Source: Chrysomallon squamiferum (taxonomy: Eukaryota; Mollusca; Gastropoda; Neomphalida; Peltospiridae). From it: a DNA stretch of 64,000 bases. Shown here one piece after another: positions 36,527 to 50,029 of the stretch. Location: contig CM022671.1 in the NCBI GenBank assembly GCA_012295275.1, forward strand, positions 17,042,956-17,106,955, in the 5' to 3' direction. Within the stretch, counting starts at the first letter, position 1, and every line of letters begins with the position of its first letter. The position numbers were made by a program, and so were the translations under genes. The notes under the pieces are model-generated. The model worked only from the letters and a program-made list of their open reading frames with translations. It had not been told where the DNA came from and did no database searches.

Positions 36527-37701
36527 ATGAAATTTCTCTGTGTGGCCATTTTCTCTTTGGTATGTACCAAATAGTTATATAGAAATTACTATTAAACGTA
36601 AAGTTTATTTACTTTATTTCGTATATTGAGTATTTTTAAGATGAGCTGATTTTTGTTGGTATTATAATTAAATAAATAAATAAAATGAAAAAAATATTAT
36701 TTATTTATATTGTTCAATTTTATGTCTTCTTTTAACTATAATAACATGTAATCTTTCAATTGAATTTTTCTTACATTTATTTATTTATTTACTAAACATG
36801 TAAGAATATGATTGAAAGAAAATATTTAACTCATTTCATTTATCTACCACTGGAGTACATTGTTTGATAAATCTGCCATGAAACACCTACACGTTTTACA
36901 AAAGATCTCTAAGTGCTGACAAGAGTAAAGTAGGAAACATTTGGTAGACAGGATATAGTGGAATTGTTTACAATCCACGCAAATTTTTAAATTAATCTTC
37001 TTTTAATAATAAATTTTAAAAATTATGTTACATATAATTGTTATATTTTGTACAGTTCTTTACGAGTTGGCGTGTTAAATATTTATTCATTCATTCTGAT
37101 ACAAGTAAACCATAAATATGGTTCAATTATACACCAATGTTATGTTGTGTTTAAAATATATCGTGCTACCTGTTTCCTTACAGAATCAGGATTCCTTTCT
37201 TAATATCATTATGTGAAAAAAAAATGATAGCGTTAGCACCATCTAATGTTTAGTGTAATCTACTGGTTTAGCATCTAATAATTTTTATATAAACGATCTC
37301 TAATATTCAGTATGTTTATGTGTCGAAACAAATATTCTTTCATTCATTTGAAGACTGTTACTCTAGACATCACTGTAAAAAGATCACACGAAGGAGTCGT
37401 AACTGCTGGAGGTGTTTGTAAGAGAGAATCTGACTGTGATGAAAAGTTCTGCTGTATCTTCAAGCAGTCTAGAAGGCGATTTGTCGTCACTAATTCAGTC
37501 TTTGGAACGTGTCAGCCTAAGCGCAAGGCGAATGAGCTGTGTTATGTATCCGTGTTTCACAGAGACTTCTGCCCATGCCTAAGTGGATTAAAATGTCTTG
37601 AGGAAATTGTGAGGAAACCAGTAACACACCTCACTCACAGATGTAAGCTCGAGAAACCTTTCTATGTTGACGTCTCAGTAAAGATGAATAACAACTATTA
37701 A
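36527..37701 (+). CDS. Secreted ten-cysteine prokineticin-like protein, long-loop type (copy 7)
   Basis: Exon 1 is 36527-36559 (MKFLCVAIFSL; donor GTATGT); intron 794 nt; exon 2 is 37354-37701. The product is 126 residues. Signal then KRSHEG. Spacing is C-5-C-4-CC-18-C-9-C-9-C-1-C-5-C-15-C. The C4-C5 loop carries a basic RRRF patch, shared only with the gene at 57767. FCPCLSGLKC is close to the CPCLPGL core of known prokineticins. The tail after C10 is 18 residues with no cysteine. AATAAA follows at 37706-37711, only five bases after the stop. With the copy at 57767 it forms a separate subfamily that may be nearer to the ancestral ligand. Confidence 0.82.
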
Positions 37702-38629
37702 TGACAATAAATATTTTGGAATATTTATTAAAATTGTTTGTTTTTAGTGCTAAAGTATCAATACAAATTTTCATTTCAGTGAAAAGTAACACTACCGTGA
37801 AATAGTTTAGTGTGTATTAATTAAAACTTTTAGTCATTATTACTATATTTATATATTTGTATTTCTTCCAACCCTCACACTACATACACAGATTCATTAT
37901 AAACCCATTTCTGTCTGTTTACATTTATCAACTTGTCTACATGTTAAAAGAGTCTCTTGTCTTTCAAAAGCTCCTCATCCACTTATACACAAATGTTATT
38001 ATTCTTTATTATTTTAACCTTTAGCAGACTTAATAATAATGATCAGTCCATCACGAACGTTTATTATAATCTATAACAATATTCTAGTTTACTGTTTAAA
38101 TTGTTATTATTTTTAAAATGATTTTAAAATATTATATATAAATGTTGAAAGGATTTGTTTTGATTTTTTTTGGAAATAATTGGAAAAGAAAAATATATAG
38201 AAAATTAATCATAAATACTCATATAATAATTCAGAATCCTTTCCTCGAACCCTAACATTACACACATTGATGCACATAAAAATACACTGATGTGGTTTTG
38301 GCCCCATTGTTTAATCGTGTTCTGACTGTCAGCAGATGGCAATGTTTGGTGTAGTTTGTGAGTGAAATTCATTGTGAAACTTTGGAGATACGGGATTGTT
38401 TATGTATGGCTAAAAAGTGCCAAACGAAAAACAATCAATTTTTAGCTCTATGGTTATGTTAATTGTTTAATCTTACCGCAAACATGCGAGTAGGAATCAT
38501 TGTTTTATTCGGGAGGTAAAAAAAAAAAAATCGGTTAACAAAATGTTGTCTATGGTTATGCACACTTTATTATTAGATATATGTATAAGATAAAAGTACT
38601 AATGTATTTATTTTAAAATGTATTATCTC
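37702..38629. repeat. 3' flank of the preceding gene
   Basis: Matches the 3' flank of the other units (GACTTAATAATAATGATCAG, TGATGCACATAAAAATA, GTGAAATTCATTGTGAAAC, GCACACTTTATTATTAG). No gene. Confidence 0.5.
37706..37711 (+). promoter_or_regulatory. Polyadenylation signal AATAAA
   Basis: Five nt after the stop codon at 37701, in the block GACAATAAATATTTT aligned with the sister genes. Confidence 0.55.
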
Positions 38630-39400
38630 TTAACACGAACAAACCTAACCCAACTGTTTTCTCTGCTAAATTTACAGTGCAGGTGAAATATCACAGTGCT
38701 TTCATTTTGATTGATAAGTGTTTCATAGCAACTTGTCCATTGGCTGGCCAAAATGGGTTGTTTGGTCATGTGATATCATTATTCATTATGAGTGTGACAG
38801 CCGAAATGGAAACGGAATATATATATATATATATATATATAAATTGAAAAAAAAAAATAATTAAAAAAAAAATAATAAAATAAAAAATAAAATGAAATTA
38901 AAAATAATTAAATTAGAAATGACAACAGCAGACTGGACATAAGTACATTTTATAATTAATTTTTTTATTTTGTTAACATTTTTCATTTTAATTTGTTGGA
39001 AAGGGTCTGCTAATACATTGCTACATACTTTGCTGCAGAGAGATTATTAATTTATTCTACGTTTTAATAAATAATAATAAAACATTTTGACTTCTTTCTT
39101 TATTGTACTTTCTTAATACAAGTGGCAGATGGGCGGCAGCTTTGAATTTTTTTTTTTCTTCTGATCTTGATTTTAATTACATTCGTAAGTCTGGAAATCA
39201 TTTTAATTATACTAAAAGATCCAACCACTTTCGTAATGTATTTTTCAATTCACTTACTAAATATCTATTCAGGATTTTGGAAGATAATTTTTTTTTAAAC
39301 TTTCTTTTCCTTTAGAATTAATCAGTATCATTGACGTTATCAGCTTAAAAGTATGATATTTCATAGCAATTAAATGTAATAATAATAATAATAATAACAG

Positions 39401-39449
<49 letters not shown>

Positions 39450-41594
39450 TATAATAATGATAGTAATAATAATAATAAAAACATAAATCAGAATGGTATC
39501 TATTAAACGAAGTAGAATGCAATTTATGAATAAATCAAAAGTATGAAATTTAAAACGTCCTCAACAACGAAAGAAATATTAAAACAATAATACTTTATAG
39601 GAATAGATGGGAGGTACCAGGCCATTTATAACGTTAAAACTCTCTGTCTAAGTATACTTCTAGAGTGATGCAAACTTCTAAACGATTACATCAGTACTGC
39701 CGAAGAAGTAACTGAACTATATTTCATAAAATCCTGTTAAAAATGTTGCTGGATAGATTTAAAGCCAAACAGCGTGGCGAGCTGGACTTGTCAAATTTTT
39801 AAAAAATGTGTTAACCGATCTACTGACTCGTCAGCTTCAACTGAAAGGTTTGTCACTGTGGGAAATTGTAGTCAATGTTTCTCATAAAAAAAAACGAAAC
39901 ATAATTACTTGCAAATTGAAAATTTACTAACTGAAAAAAAGTATTAAAAATTAAAAAATGATTGAACAAAAATAAAAAAATCGGAAAAAAAAATTGAAAA
40001 GAAGAAGAAATTGCTTGAAATCAGTTCGAGTCTTAGGTATGGATTCAGAGAAGTTACAATAACCATTAATGGTTTAAAATTAAAATTTAATTGTGTACAT
40101 CATTCCTTATGTGTGTGTGTCTTATTATACACACATATATTTTATATATACGTGTGTGTGTTTTTAATGTGTTCGTACCTTGTGAGTGATTTAAAAATAT
40201 TTCCGATCAACTGTAAACTTGACAAGCTACTATTAGAGAGTTTTCTAAATAGAGAGCAGTTTAGCGGTCTGTTAGGCTTAACCAGGTTTAACGAAGGATT
40301 CCAGGAAAAATTCTTTTTTAATAATTTATAAAAAAATATACATATATATATATATAATAAAAGAAATAAGAAAAATCTTGTTTAAAATCTGGCAGGCTTC
40401 GTAGTAAATCGATCCTCTATCGGCTACTTTTTAAATTTTGTGGCGTACACCTCTCTGTCCATTTCAGTACGACTTACAACTGAAATCTGAGAAATGTTCT
40501 GTATATCACTAGAAGCATTCTTTGAAACACTTCTACGTGTATTCTTTTTCTTTTTAAATTTTTATTTTCTATTTTTAATTTATCTTTTAAATACTTGTAC
40601 ATGTACTCTCTGTATTTTTTCTTTTTAAAATGTTGTTTAGATTTATTAATAATGCATTAAAGCAAGGCATTTTTTCTTTCTTTCCTTCACCAGTTAATGT
40701 GGTGACAGAAGAACAGGATAAATGCACGCGAAGTCTGCGAGAAAGACATATACAGTAAATGAATTCAAAATAATCATAGATATATGGTCAAATAGGCTCA
40801 TCTCTAGGAAATGATTTGGTGTTAAAGGGAAGAAAATAATAAAGATTTCCTTACAGTAGCTATGTTTGACTAAGAGGTTCAAGTTTAACTTGGTAACCAG
40901 CAGCTGAGAATGTTTTTTGTGTCTTAATGAGCAAGGCACTGAACAATATGAAGCGAATTAGAAATTATTGTTAAATAAATTTACTGCCTGCTTTGTATTA
41001 ATAAAAAACATTTAAAAAATTAGATTATAGTGATGTTTGATTTTAAATTAACAATTATCGTTGTAATCAAATAACATTTAATTTCTTATTCTTTTTTGTT
41101 TCATATTGTTAAAATTATGAACTTGTTTCTACTGAATAACAGCATTTAACTTTGCACTCTGTGATGTTCTGGGCAGGAGAGGTGAATGATGAGAAAATAT
41201 TCTGTGATGTAATCACTGTTTCTGAACATCCAGACCATCACAGACATTTTGCTTTTCACTTGTTTTGTTACTAGCATATGGCGAGAGAACAGAAATAGCG
41301 ACAGTTAACAGATATCCGTTATTCTGTCATTATATCTGTCCAAAAGATCCCTTTAAACATAGTTTAAATATTTTCTACAAATTCATCTCTTTCCTTAATA
41401 AACATTTCAGTTTTCCTTCATAGATTTTTTTTTTTAACTGTTACTCACTGTAATAGTGAACACAAAACAAATGGCTTACTATGGGTCTAGGACATTTATG
41501 AGGCCAAAACAACAACAACAACAAGGAACAAAGCGAATTAGACTTTTCCAAGAATAATCTAGAATGATGATCAAGATAGAAATCTTTCTTTTGT

Positions 41595-42010
41595 GAAATT
41601 TCCATGGATCGTACGAAAGTGTGTGTAAAGGACACTGTTGAAAAGAAGAAACGGATGATGTTCATTGAATTAAAGCTTGAATTCCAGAAAAACACGAGCG
41701 AGGTTTGCGTGTAGTTAAGATGGCTAGGCAGTACGAGCGTAGTGCTTTTACGATATGTACCATACTGAAGCGAAAGGAGTGGATAAAGGCTGTAATTCCA
41801 GCCAAAGGCGTTAAAATACTTTCTAAGCTGTGGACCTCTGTCCATAAAAAGATGGATAAACCCTAACCCTGTACACTTTATAAAACCAATTTATTTCTAT
41901 ACATCTAAAAAAAAAAAAAAAACAACTTTTATACAATATTTGACATTCATAAATACATTTCTCTTATTTAAAAACACGTTATAAAAAATGGGGTGGTTAT
42001 TGGGGGTGCA
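41595..42010 (+). mobile_element. Tigger-like remnant, both ends cut (block copy 1)
   Basis: Begins at GAAATTTCCATGGATCG and ends inside the element at TGGGGGTGCA. The helix-turn-helix frame has a one-base deletion (GAATTCCAG against GAATTCACAG in block copy 2). Confidence 0.7.
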
Positions 42011-44944
42011 ATAACTCGAACAAACCTAACCCAACTGTTTTCTCTGCTAAGTTTACAGTGCAGGTGAAATATCACAGTGCTTTCATTTTGATTGATAAGT
42101 GTTTCATAGCAACTTGTCCATTGGCTGGCCAAAATGGGTTGTTTGGTCATGTGATATCATTATTCATTATGAGTGTGACAGCCGAAATGGAAACGGAATA
42201 TATATATATATATATATATTATTGAAAAAAAAAATAATTAAAAAAAAAAAATTAAAATAAAAAATTAAATTAAATTAAAAATAATTAAATTAGAAATGAC
42301 AACAGCAGACTGGACATAAGTACATTTTATAATTAATTTTTTTCATTTTGTTCACATTTTTCGTTTTAATTTGTTGGAAAGGGTCTGCTAATACATTGCT
42401 ACATACTTTGCTGCAGAGAGATTATTAATTTATTCTACGTTTTAATAAATAATAATAAAACATTTTGACTTCTTTCTTTATTGTACTTTCTTAATACAAG
42501 TGGCAGATGGGCGGCAGCTTAGAATTTTTTTTTTTTTCTTCTGATCTTGGTTTTAATTACATTCGTAAGTCTGGAAATCATTTTAATTATACTAAAAGAT
42601 CCAACCACTTTCGTAATGTATTTTTCAATTCACTTACTAAATATCTATTCAGGATTTTGTAAGATAATTTTTTTTAAACTTTCTTTTCCTTTAGAATTAA
42701 TCAGTATCATTGACGTTATCAGCTTAAAAGTATGATATTTCATAGCAATTAAATGTAATAATAATAATAATAACAGTAATAATAATAATAATAATAATAA
42801 TTATAATAATGATAGTAATAATAATAATAAAAACATAAATCAGAATGGTATCTATTAAACGAAGTAGAATGCAATTTATGAATAAATCAAAAGTATGAAA
42901 TTTAAAACGTCCTCAACAACGAAAGAAATATTAAAACAATAATACTTTATAGGAATAGATGGGAGGTACCAGGCCATTTATAACGTTAAAACTCTCTGTC
43001 TAAGTATACTTCTAGAGTGATGCAAACTTCTAAACGATTACATCAGTACTGCCGAAGAAGTAACTGAACTATATTTCATAAAATCCTGTTAAAAATGTTG
43101 CTGGATAGATTTAAAGCCAAACAGCGTGGCGAGCTGGACTTGTCAAATTTTTAAAAAATGTGTTAACCGATCTACTGACTCGTCAGCTTCAACTGAAAGG
43201 TTTGTCACTGTGGGAAATTGTAGTCAATGTTTCTCATAAAAAAAAAAACGAAACATAATTACTTGCAAATTGAAAATTTACTAACTGAAAAAAAGTATTA
43301 AAAATTAAAAAATGATTGAACAAAAATAACAAAATCGGAAAAATAAATTGAAAAGAAGAAGAAATTGCTTGAAATCAGTTCGAATCTTAGGTATGGATTC
43401 AGAGAAGTTACAATAACCATTAATGGTTTAAAATTAAAATTTAATTGTGTACATCATTCCTTATGTGTGTGTGTCTTATTATACACACATATATTTTATA
43501 TATACGTGTGTGTGTTTAATGTGTTCGTACCTTGTGAGTGATTTAAAAATATTTCCGATCAACTGTAAACTTGACAAGCTACTATTAGAGAGTTTTCTAA
43601 ATAGAGAGCAGTTTAGCGGTCTGTTAGGCTTAACCAGGTTTAACGAAGGATTCCAGGAAAAATTCTTTTTTAATAATTTATAAAAAAATATACATATACA
43701 TATATATAATAAAAGAAATAAGAAAAATCTTGTTTAGAATCTGGCAGGCTTCGTAGTAAATCGATCCTCTATCGGCTACTTTTTAAATTTTGTGGCGTAC
43801 ACCTCTCTGTCCATTTCAGTACGACTTACAACTGAAATCTGAGAAATGTTCTGTATATCACTAGAAGCATTCTTTGAAACACTTCTACGTGTATTCTTTT
43901 TCTTTTTAAATTTTTATTTTCTATTTTTAATTTATCTTTTAAATACTTGTACATGTACTCTGTGTATTTTTTCTTTTTAAAATGTTGTTTAGATTTATTA
44001 ATAATGCATTAAAGCAAGGCATTTTTTCTTTCTTTCCTTCACCAGTTAATGTGGTGACAGAAGAACAGGATAAATGCACGCGAAGTCTGCGAGAAAGACA
44101 TATACAATAAATGAATTCAAAATAATCATAGATATATGGTCAAAGAGGCTCATCTCTAGGAAATGATTTGGTGTTAAAGGGAAGAAAATAATAAAGATTT
44201 CCTTACAGTAGCTATGTTTGACTAAGAGGTTCAAGTTTAACTTGGTAACCAGCAGCTGCGAATGTTTTTTGTGTCTTAATGAGCAAGGCACTGAACAATA
44301 TGAAGCGAATTAGAAATTATTGTTAAATAAATTTACTGCCTGCTTTGTATTAATAAAAAACATTTAAAAAATTAGATTATAGTGATGTTTGATTTTAAAT
44401 TAACAATTATCGTTGTAATCAAATAACATTTAATTTCTTATTCTTTTGTTTCATATTGTTAAAATTATGAACTTGTTTCTACTGAATAACAGCATTTAAC
44501 TTTGCACTCTGTGATGTTCTGGGCAGGAGAGGTGAATGATGAGAAAATATTCTGTGATGTAATCACTGTTTCCGAACATCCAGACCATCACAGACATTTT
44601 GCTTTTCACTTGTTTTGTTACTAGCATATGGCGAAAGAACAGAAATAGCGACAGTTAACAGATATCCGTTATTCTGTCATTATATCTGTCCAAAAGATCC
44701 CTTTAAACATAGTTTAAATATTTTCTACAAATTCATCTCTTTCCTTAATAAACATTTCAGTTTTCCTTCATAGATTTTTTTTTTTAACTGTTACTCACTG
44801 TAATAGTGAACACAAAACAAATGGCTTACTATGGGTCTAGGACATTTATGAGGCCAAAACAACAACAACAACAAGGAACAAAGCGAATTAGACTTTTCCA
44901 AGAATAATCTAGAATGATGATCAAGATAGAAATCTTTCTTTTGT

Positions 44945-45360
44945 CAAATTTCCATGGATCGTACGAAAGTGTGTGTAAAGGACACTGTTGAAAAGAAGAA
45001 ACGGATGATGTTCATTGAATTAAAGCTTGAATTCACAGAAAAACACGAGCGAGGTTTGCATGTAGTTAAGATGGCTAGGCAGTACGAGCGTAGTGCTTTT
45101 ACGATATGTACCATACTGAAGCGAAAGGAGTGGATAAAGGCTGTAATTCCAGCCAAAGGCGTTAAAATACTTTCTAAGCTGTGGACCTCTGTCCATGAAA
45201 AGATGGATAAACCCTAACCCTGTACACTTTATAAAACCAATTTATTTCTATACATTTAAAAAAAAAACAAAAAAACATTTATACAATATTTGACATTCAT
45301 AAATACATTTCTCTTATTTAAAAACACGTTATAAAAAATGGGGTGGTTATTGGGGGTGCA
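44945..45360 (+). mobile_element. Tigger-like remnant with an intact helix-turn-helix frame (block copy 2)
   Basis: An 87-codon frame at 44954-45217 starts MDRTKVCVKD, has the basic KKKRMM patch, helices KLEFTEKHERG and MARQYERSAFTICTILK, then IKAVIPAKG, and stops after HEKMDKP. It is the pogo/CENP-B type DNA-binding N-terminus (one helix-turn-helix) without the second HTH or the DDE domain. The sister at 41595 is frameshifted. It is probably a transposon relic, but a DNA-binding-only product cannot be excluded. Confidence 0.65.
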
Positions 45361-48300
45361 ATAACTCGAACAAACCTAACCCAACTGTTTTCTCTGCTAA
45401 GTTTACAGTGCAGGTGAAATATCACAGTGCTTTCATTTTGATTGATAAGTGTTTCGTAGCAACTTGTCCATTGGCTAGCCAAAATGGGTTGTTTGGTCAT
45501 GTGATATCATTATTCATTATGAGTGTGACAGCCGAAATGGAAACGGAATATATATATATATATATATATTATTGAAAAAAAAAATAATAAAAAAAAAAAA
45601 ATTAAAATAAAAAATTAAATTAAATTAAAAATAATTAAATTAGAAATGACAACAGCAGACTGGACATAAGTACATTTTATAATTAATTTTTTTATTTTGT
45701 TCACATTTTTCATTTTAATTTGTTGGAAAGGGTCTGCTAATACATTGCTACATACTTTGCTGCAGAGAGGTTATTAATTTATCCTACGTTTTAATAAATA
45801 ATAATAAAATATTTTGACTTCTTTCTTTATTGTACTTTCTTAATACAAGTGGCAGATGGGCGGCAGCTTAGAATTTTTTTTTTTTCTTCTGATCTTGGTT
45901 TTAATTACATTCGTAAGTCTGGAAATCATTTTAATTATACTAAAAGATCCAACCACTTTCGTAATGTATTTTTCAATTCACTTACTAAATATCTACTCAG
46001 GATTTTGGAAGATAATTTTTTTTAAACTTTCTTTTCCTTTAGAATTAATCAGTATCATTGACGTTATCAGCTTAAAAGTATGATATTTCATAGCAATTAA
46101 ATGTAATAATAATAATAATAACAGTAATAATAATAATAATAATAATAATAATTATAATAATGATAGTAATAATAATAATAAAAACATAAATCAGAATGGT
46201 ATCTATTAAACGAAGTAGAATGCAATTTATGAATAAATCAAAAGTATGAAATTTAAAACGTCCTCAACAACGAAAGAAATATTAAAACAATAATACTTTA
46301 TAGGAACAGATGAGAGGTACCAGGCCATTTATAACGTTAAAACTCTCTGTCTAAGTATACTTCTAGAGTGATGCAAACTTCTAAACGATTACATCAGTAC
46401 TGCCGAAGAAGTAACTGAACTATATTTCATAAAATCCTGTTAAAAATGTTGCTGGATAGATTTAAAGCCAAACAGCGTGGCGAGCTGGACTTGTCAAATT
46501 TTTAAAAAATGTGTTAACCGATCTACTGACTCGTCAGCTTCAACTGAAAGGTTTGTCACTGTGGGAAATTGTAGTCAATGTTTCTCATAAAAAAAAACGA
46601 AACATAATTACTTGCAAATTGAAAATTTACTAACTGAAAAAAAGTATTAAAAATTAAAAAATGATTGAACAAAAATAACAAAATCGGAATAAATAAATTG
46701 AAAAGAAGAAGAAATTGCTTGAAATCAGTTCGAATCTTAGGTATGGATTCAGAGAAGTTACAATAACCATTAATGGTTTAAAATTAAAATTTAATTGTGT
46801 ACATCATTCCTTATGTGTGTGTGTCTTATTATACACACATATATTTTATATATACGTGTGTGTGTTTTTAATGTGTTCGTACCTTGTGAGTGATTTAAAA
46901 ATATTTCCGATCAACTGTAAACTTGACAAGCTACTATTAGAGAGTTTTCTAAATAGAGAGCAGTTTAGCGGTCTGTTAGGCTTAACCAGGTTTAACGAAG
47001 AATTCCAGGAAAAATTCTTATTTAATAATTTATAAAAAAATATACATATACATATATATAATAAAAGAAATAAGAAAAATCTTGTTTAGAATCTGGCAGG
47101 CTTCGTAGTAAATCGATCCTCTATCGGCTACTTTTTAAATTTTGTGGCGTACAGCTCTCTGTCCATTTCAGTACGACTTACAAGTGAAATCTGAGAAATG
47201 TTCTGTATATTACTAGAAGCATTCTTTGAAACACTTCTACGTGTATTCTTTTTCTTTTTAAATATTTATTTTCTATTTTTAATTTATCTTTCAAATACTT
47301 GTACATGTACTCTGTGTAAAAATGTTGTTTAGATCTATTAATAATGCATTAAAACAAGGTATTTTTTCTTTCTTTCCTTCACCAGTTAATGTGGTGACAG
47401 AAGAACAGGATAAATGCACGTGAAGTCTGCGAGAAAGACATACACAATAAATGAATTCAAAATAATCATAGATATATGGTCAAATAGGCTCATCTCTAGG
47501 AAAGAATTTGGAGTTAAAGGGAAGAAAATAATAAAGGTTTCCTTACAGTAGCTATGTTTGACTTGGTAACCAGCAGCTGAAAATGTTTTTTGTGTCTTGA
47601 TGAGCAAGGCACTGAACAATATCAAGCCAATTAGAAATTATAGTTAAATAAATTTAGTGCCTACTTTGTATTAATAAAAAACATTTAAAAAATTAGATTA
47701 TAGTGATGTTTGATTTTAAATTAACAATTATCGTTGTAATCAAATAACATTTAATTTCTTATTCTTTTGTTTCATATTATTAAAATTATGAACTTGTTTC
47801 TACTGAATAACAGCATTTAACTTTGCACTCTGTGATGTTCTGGGCAGGAGAGGTGAATGATGAGAAAATATTCTGTGATGTAATCATTGTTTCTGAACAT
47901 CCAGACCATCACAGACATTTTGCTTTTCACTTGTTTTGTTACTAGCATATGGCGAGAGAACAGAAATAGCGACAGTTAACAGATATCCGTTATTCTGTCA
48001 TTATATCTGTCCAAAAGATCCCTTTAAACATAGTTTAAATATTTTCTAAACATTCATCTCTTTCCTTAATAAACATTTCAGTTTTCCTTCATAGATTTTT
48101 TTTTTTTTTAACTGTTACTCACTATAATAGTGAACACAAAACAAATGGCTTACTATAGGTCTAGGACATTTATGAGGCCAAAACAACAACAACAAGAAGA
48201 AACAAAACGAATTAGACTTTTCCAAGAATACTCTTGAAAGATGATCAAGATAGAAATCTTTCTTTTGACTGATTTTTCTCTGATATACAAAGTAATTGTC

Positions 48301-48388
48301 ATTTTCTGTACGCCAATCATTATGTATTACGATATCGGAATCTAAATGTTGTTAACAATGTATTGTCTCCCTATAATGGAAAGACGAC

Positions 48389-49051
48389 GGTCCATTTTTT
48401 GCTTTATGTTGCGAGCCAAAATCCGTGTTACGAGCGAGCTTCAGATACGCCGCCGCTAGTTGGCGCAACGAACAATACAACAGCGTCCCCGCTCACTCGT
48501 TTACATCACGTTGTTATCTCGCCGTTGAAGCATCTGTGTTGTTTTGTGCTCGCGTTTTAGCAGTATTTTGCCAAATATATTCTTTCTGACCATGGATCCT
48601 AAGAAAGTCAGTAGGAAGGAAAGTGCTGAGAAGAAGAAGCGTCCATTGAATTAAAGCATGCTATCATGGACAAACATGAGCGAGGTGTACATGTAGTGGA
48701 CTTGGCTAGGCCGTATGAGCGTAGTACTTCTACGATATGCACCATATTGACGCAGAAGGAGTCGATAAAGGCTATAACTCCAGCCAAAGGCATTAAATTA
48801 ATTTGTCTGATCTCGAAGATAAATACACTTTACAAAACCAATTTATTTGTTTACATTCTCTTTTATGTTTTTTTTTTTACAATATTTGTCATTAATAAAC
48901 ACATTTTTCGTAATTAAAAACACGTTACAAAGAAGGGCTGTAACGGATAAATGGTATTTCAATTAATTTCAGTGGTAAACTGATTTGATATACGAGCAAA
49001 CTGAGTTACGAGCTCGGTCACGAATTAAACTCGTAAGTCAAGCTACCGCTG
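48389..49051 (+). mobile_element. Tigger-like remnant, left-truncated
   Basis: Same left cut (GGTCCATTTTTTGC) and right end (CAAGCTACCGCTG then TA) as 9164-9829. The frame from ATGGATCCTAAGAAAGTC (about 48592) is broken by a deletion after KKKR. Shared structure shows common descent by segment duplication. Confidence 0.7.
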
Positions 49052-49184
49052 TATATTATTATTAATGAATGGGCGTGATCATCATTCTTCTTCTTTCTTT
49101 CTTTTTGAGTATTTAAAACAATATTTATTACTTCTATACTGAAATTAATATTGTTTGTTTGTAAATATTCCTAAGGAAAAAGGT

Positions 49185-49250
49185 TTTAAATAATGGTATT
49201 TTGTATTTAAATAATTGTACATTCTATTTAAATCATTGTACGTTGTATTT
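49185..49250. repeat. 21-bp minisatellite, about 3.1 copies
   Basis: 66 nt = 3x21+3, the same copy number as at 9963-10028, its closest sister segment. Confidence 0.8.
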
Positions 49251-49570
49251 AGTGCCGCAGCTGACAGGCGAACAGGGGAGCGAACGCCCCCGGTGAATCA
49301 TTTTTCAAAACTGGCACTGATTCAACAATATTTTATAACTCTTTAGTTCATTTGTGCGATAGAAGTCGAATCTCCGGAACACACACATATACACCCCCCT
49401 ATATATTCACACACATATAAACCCACACATACATATACATGTACATATAACCACACAGACGTACAACATATACACACGTACATAAACACAAACGAATGCG
49501 CGCACACGAACACACACAGAGACACACACATTCGCACGCATACATACACGCAAACACACATACGCATCAC
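49251..49570. repeat. Conserved unit segment with (AC)n-rich tract
   Basis: GTGCCGCAGCTGACAGG segment and a degenerate AC tract (about 49378-49565). Confidence 0.6.
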
Positions 49571-49801
49571 GTGAATGAATATATCTCGGTGTCTGTCTCT
49601 GTTTTATAGTTGTATGTCATTTTTTGTTCATGCCATTCGGAAACATTCAAAGAAAAAAATATTTCCTTTGAAAACTTGAACTTGAAAAAAATTAACGGGC
49701 TAATCAGAGCAAGCTGTTGTGAAGCACGGCTACGATGGGAACACTTTCTAGTAATCGGGGAGAATCAAGATGACCTATCAGTGAATAAGGCAAATTTGTT
49801 A

Positions 49802-49916
<115 letters not shown>

Positions 49917-50029
49917 AATTTCGTAGAACTTTTTATTTTTGCATTTTTCTTGTACAAGACAGATAGTAAAGTAACTTTAATTATTACTGAATTCATATCA
50001 CCTCTTTTGATGTTTTTCGCAAATTTTTC

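Larger units (their letters stand above)
38630..48267. repeat. Three tandem copies of a 3.35-kb inter-gene block
   Basis: Copy 1 is about 38630-42010, copy 2 about 42011-45360 (3350 nt), copy 3 about 45361-48267 before it diverges. Each begins CGAACAAACCTAACCCAACTG and contains the (TA)n, A-rich tract, (AAT)n tract (about 39378-39460, 42757-42810, 46106-46152), the full-type conserved module and, in copies 1 and 2, a Tigger piece joined abruptly to the next copy (TGGGGGTGCA/ATAACTCGAA). Copies 2 and 3 are the most alike. Conserved open frames at about 40011-40331 and 46715-47035 are broken at 43447 by a two-base change, so I do not call them genes. No prokineticin-like exon occurs in this 10 kb. 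Confidence 0.85.

Noticed and set aside
40694-40939. - strand 81-codon frame, also at 44046-44291
   Set aside because: Present only because the block is duplicated; in block copy 3 (47386-47625) it is altered by a deletion. No family resemblance.
40011-47035. 106-codon frames (40011-40331, 46715-47035) conserved among spacer blocks
   Set aside because: The copy at about 43447 is broken by a two-base change and the copy near 8164-8470 is also altered; conservation is explained by recent duplication. No recognisable domain.
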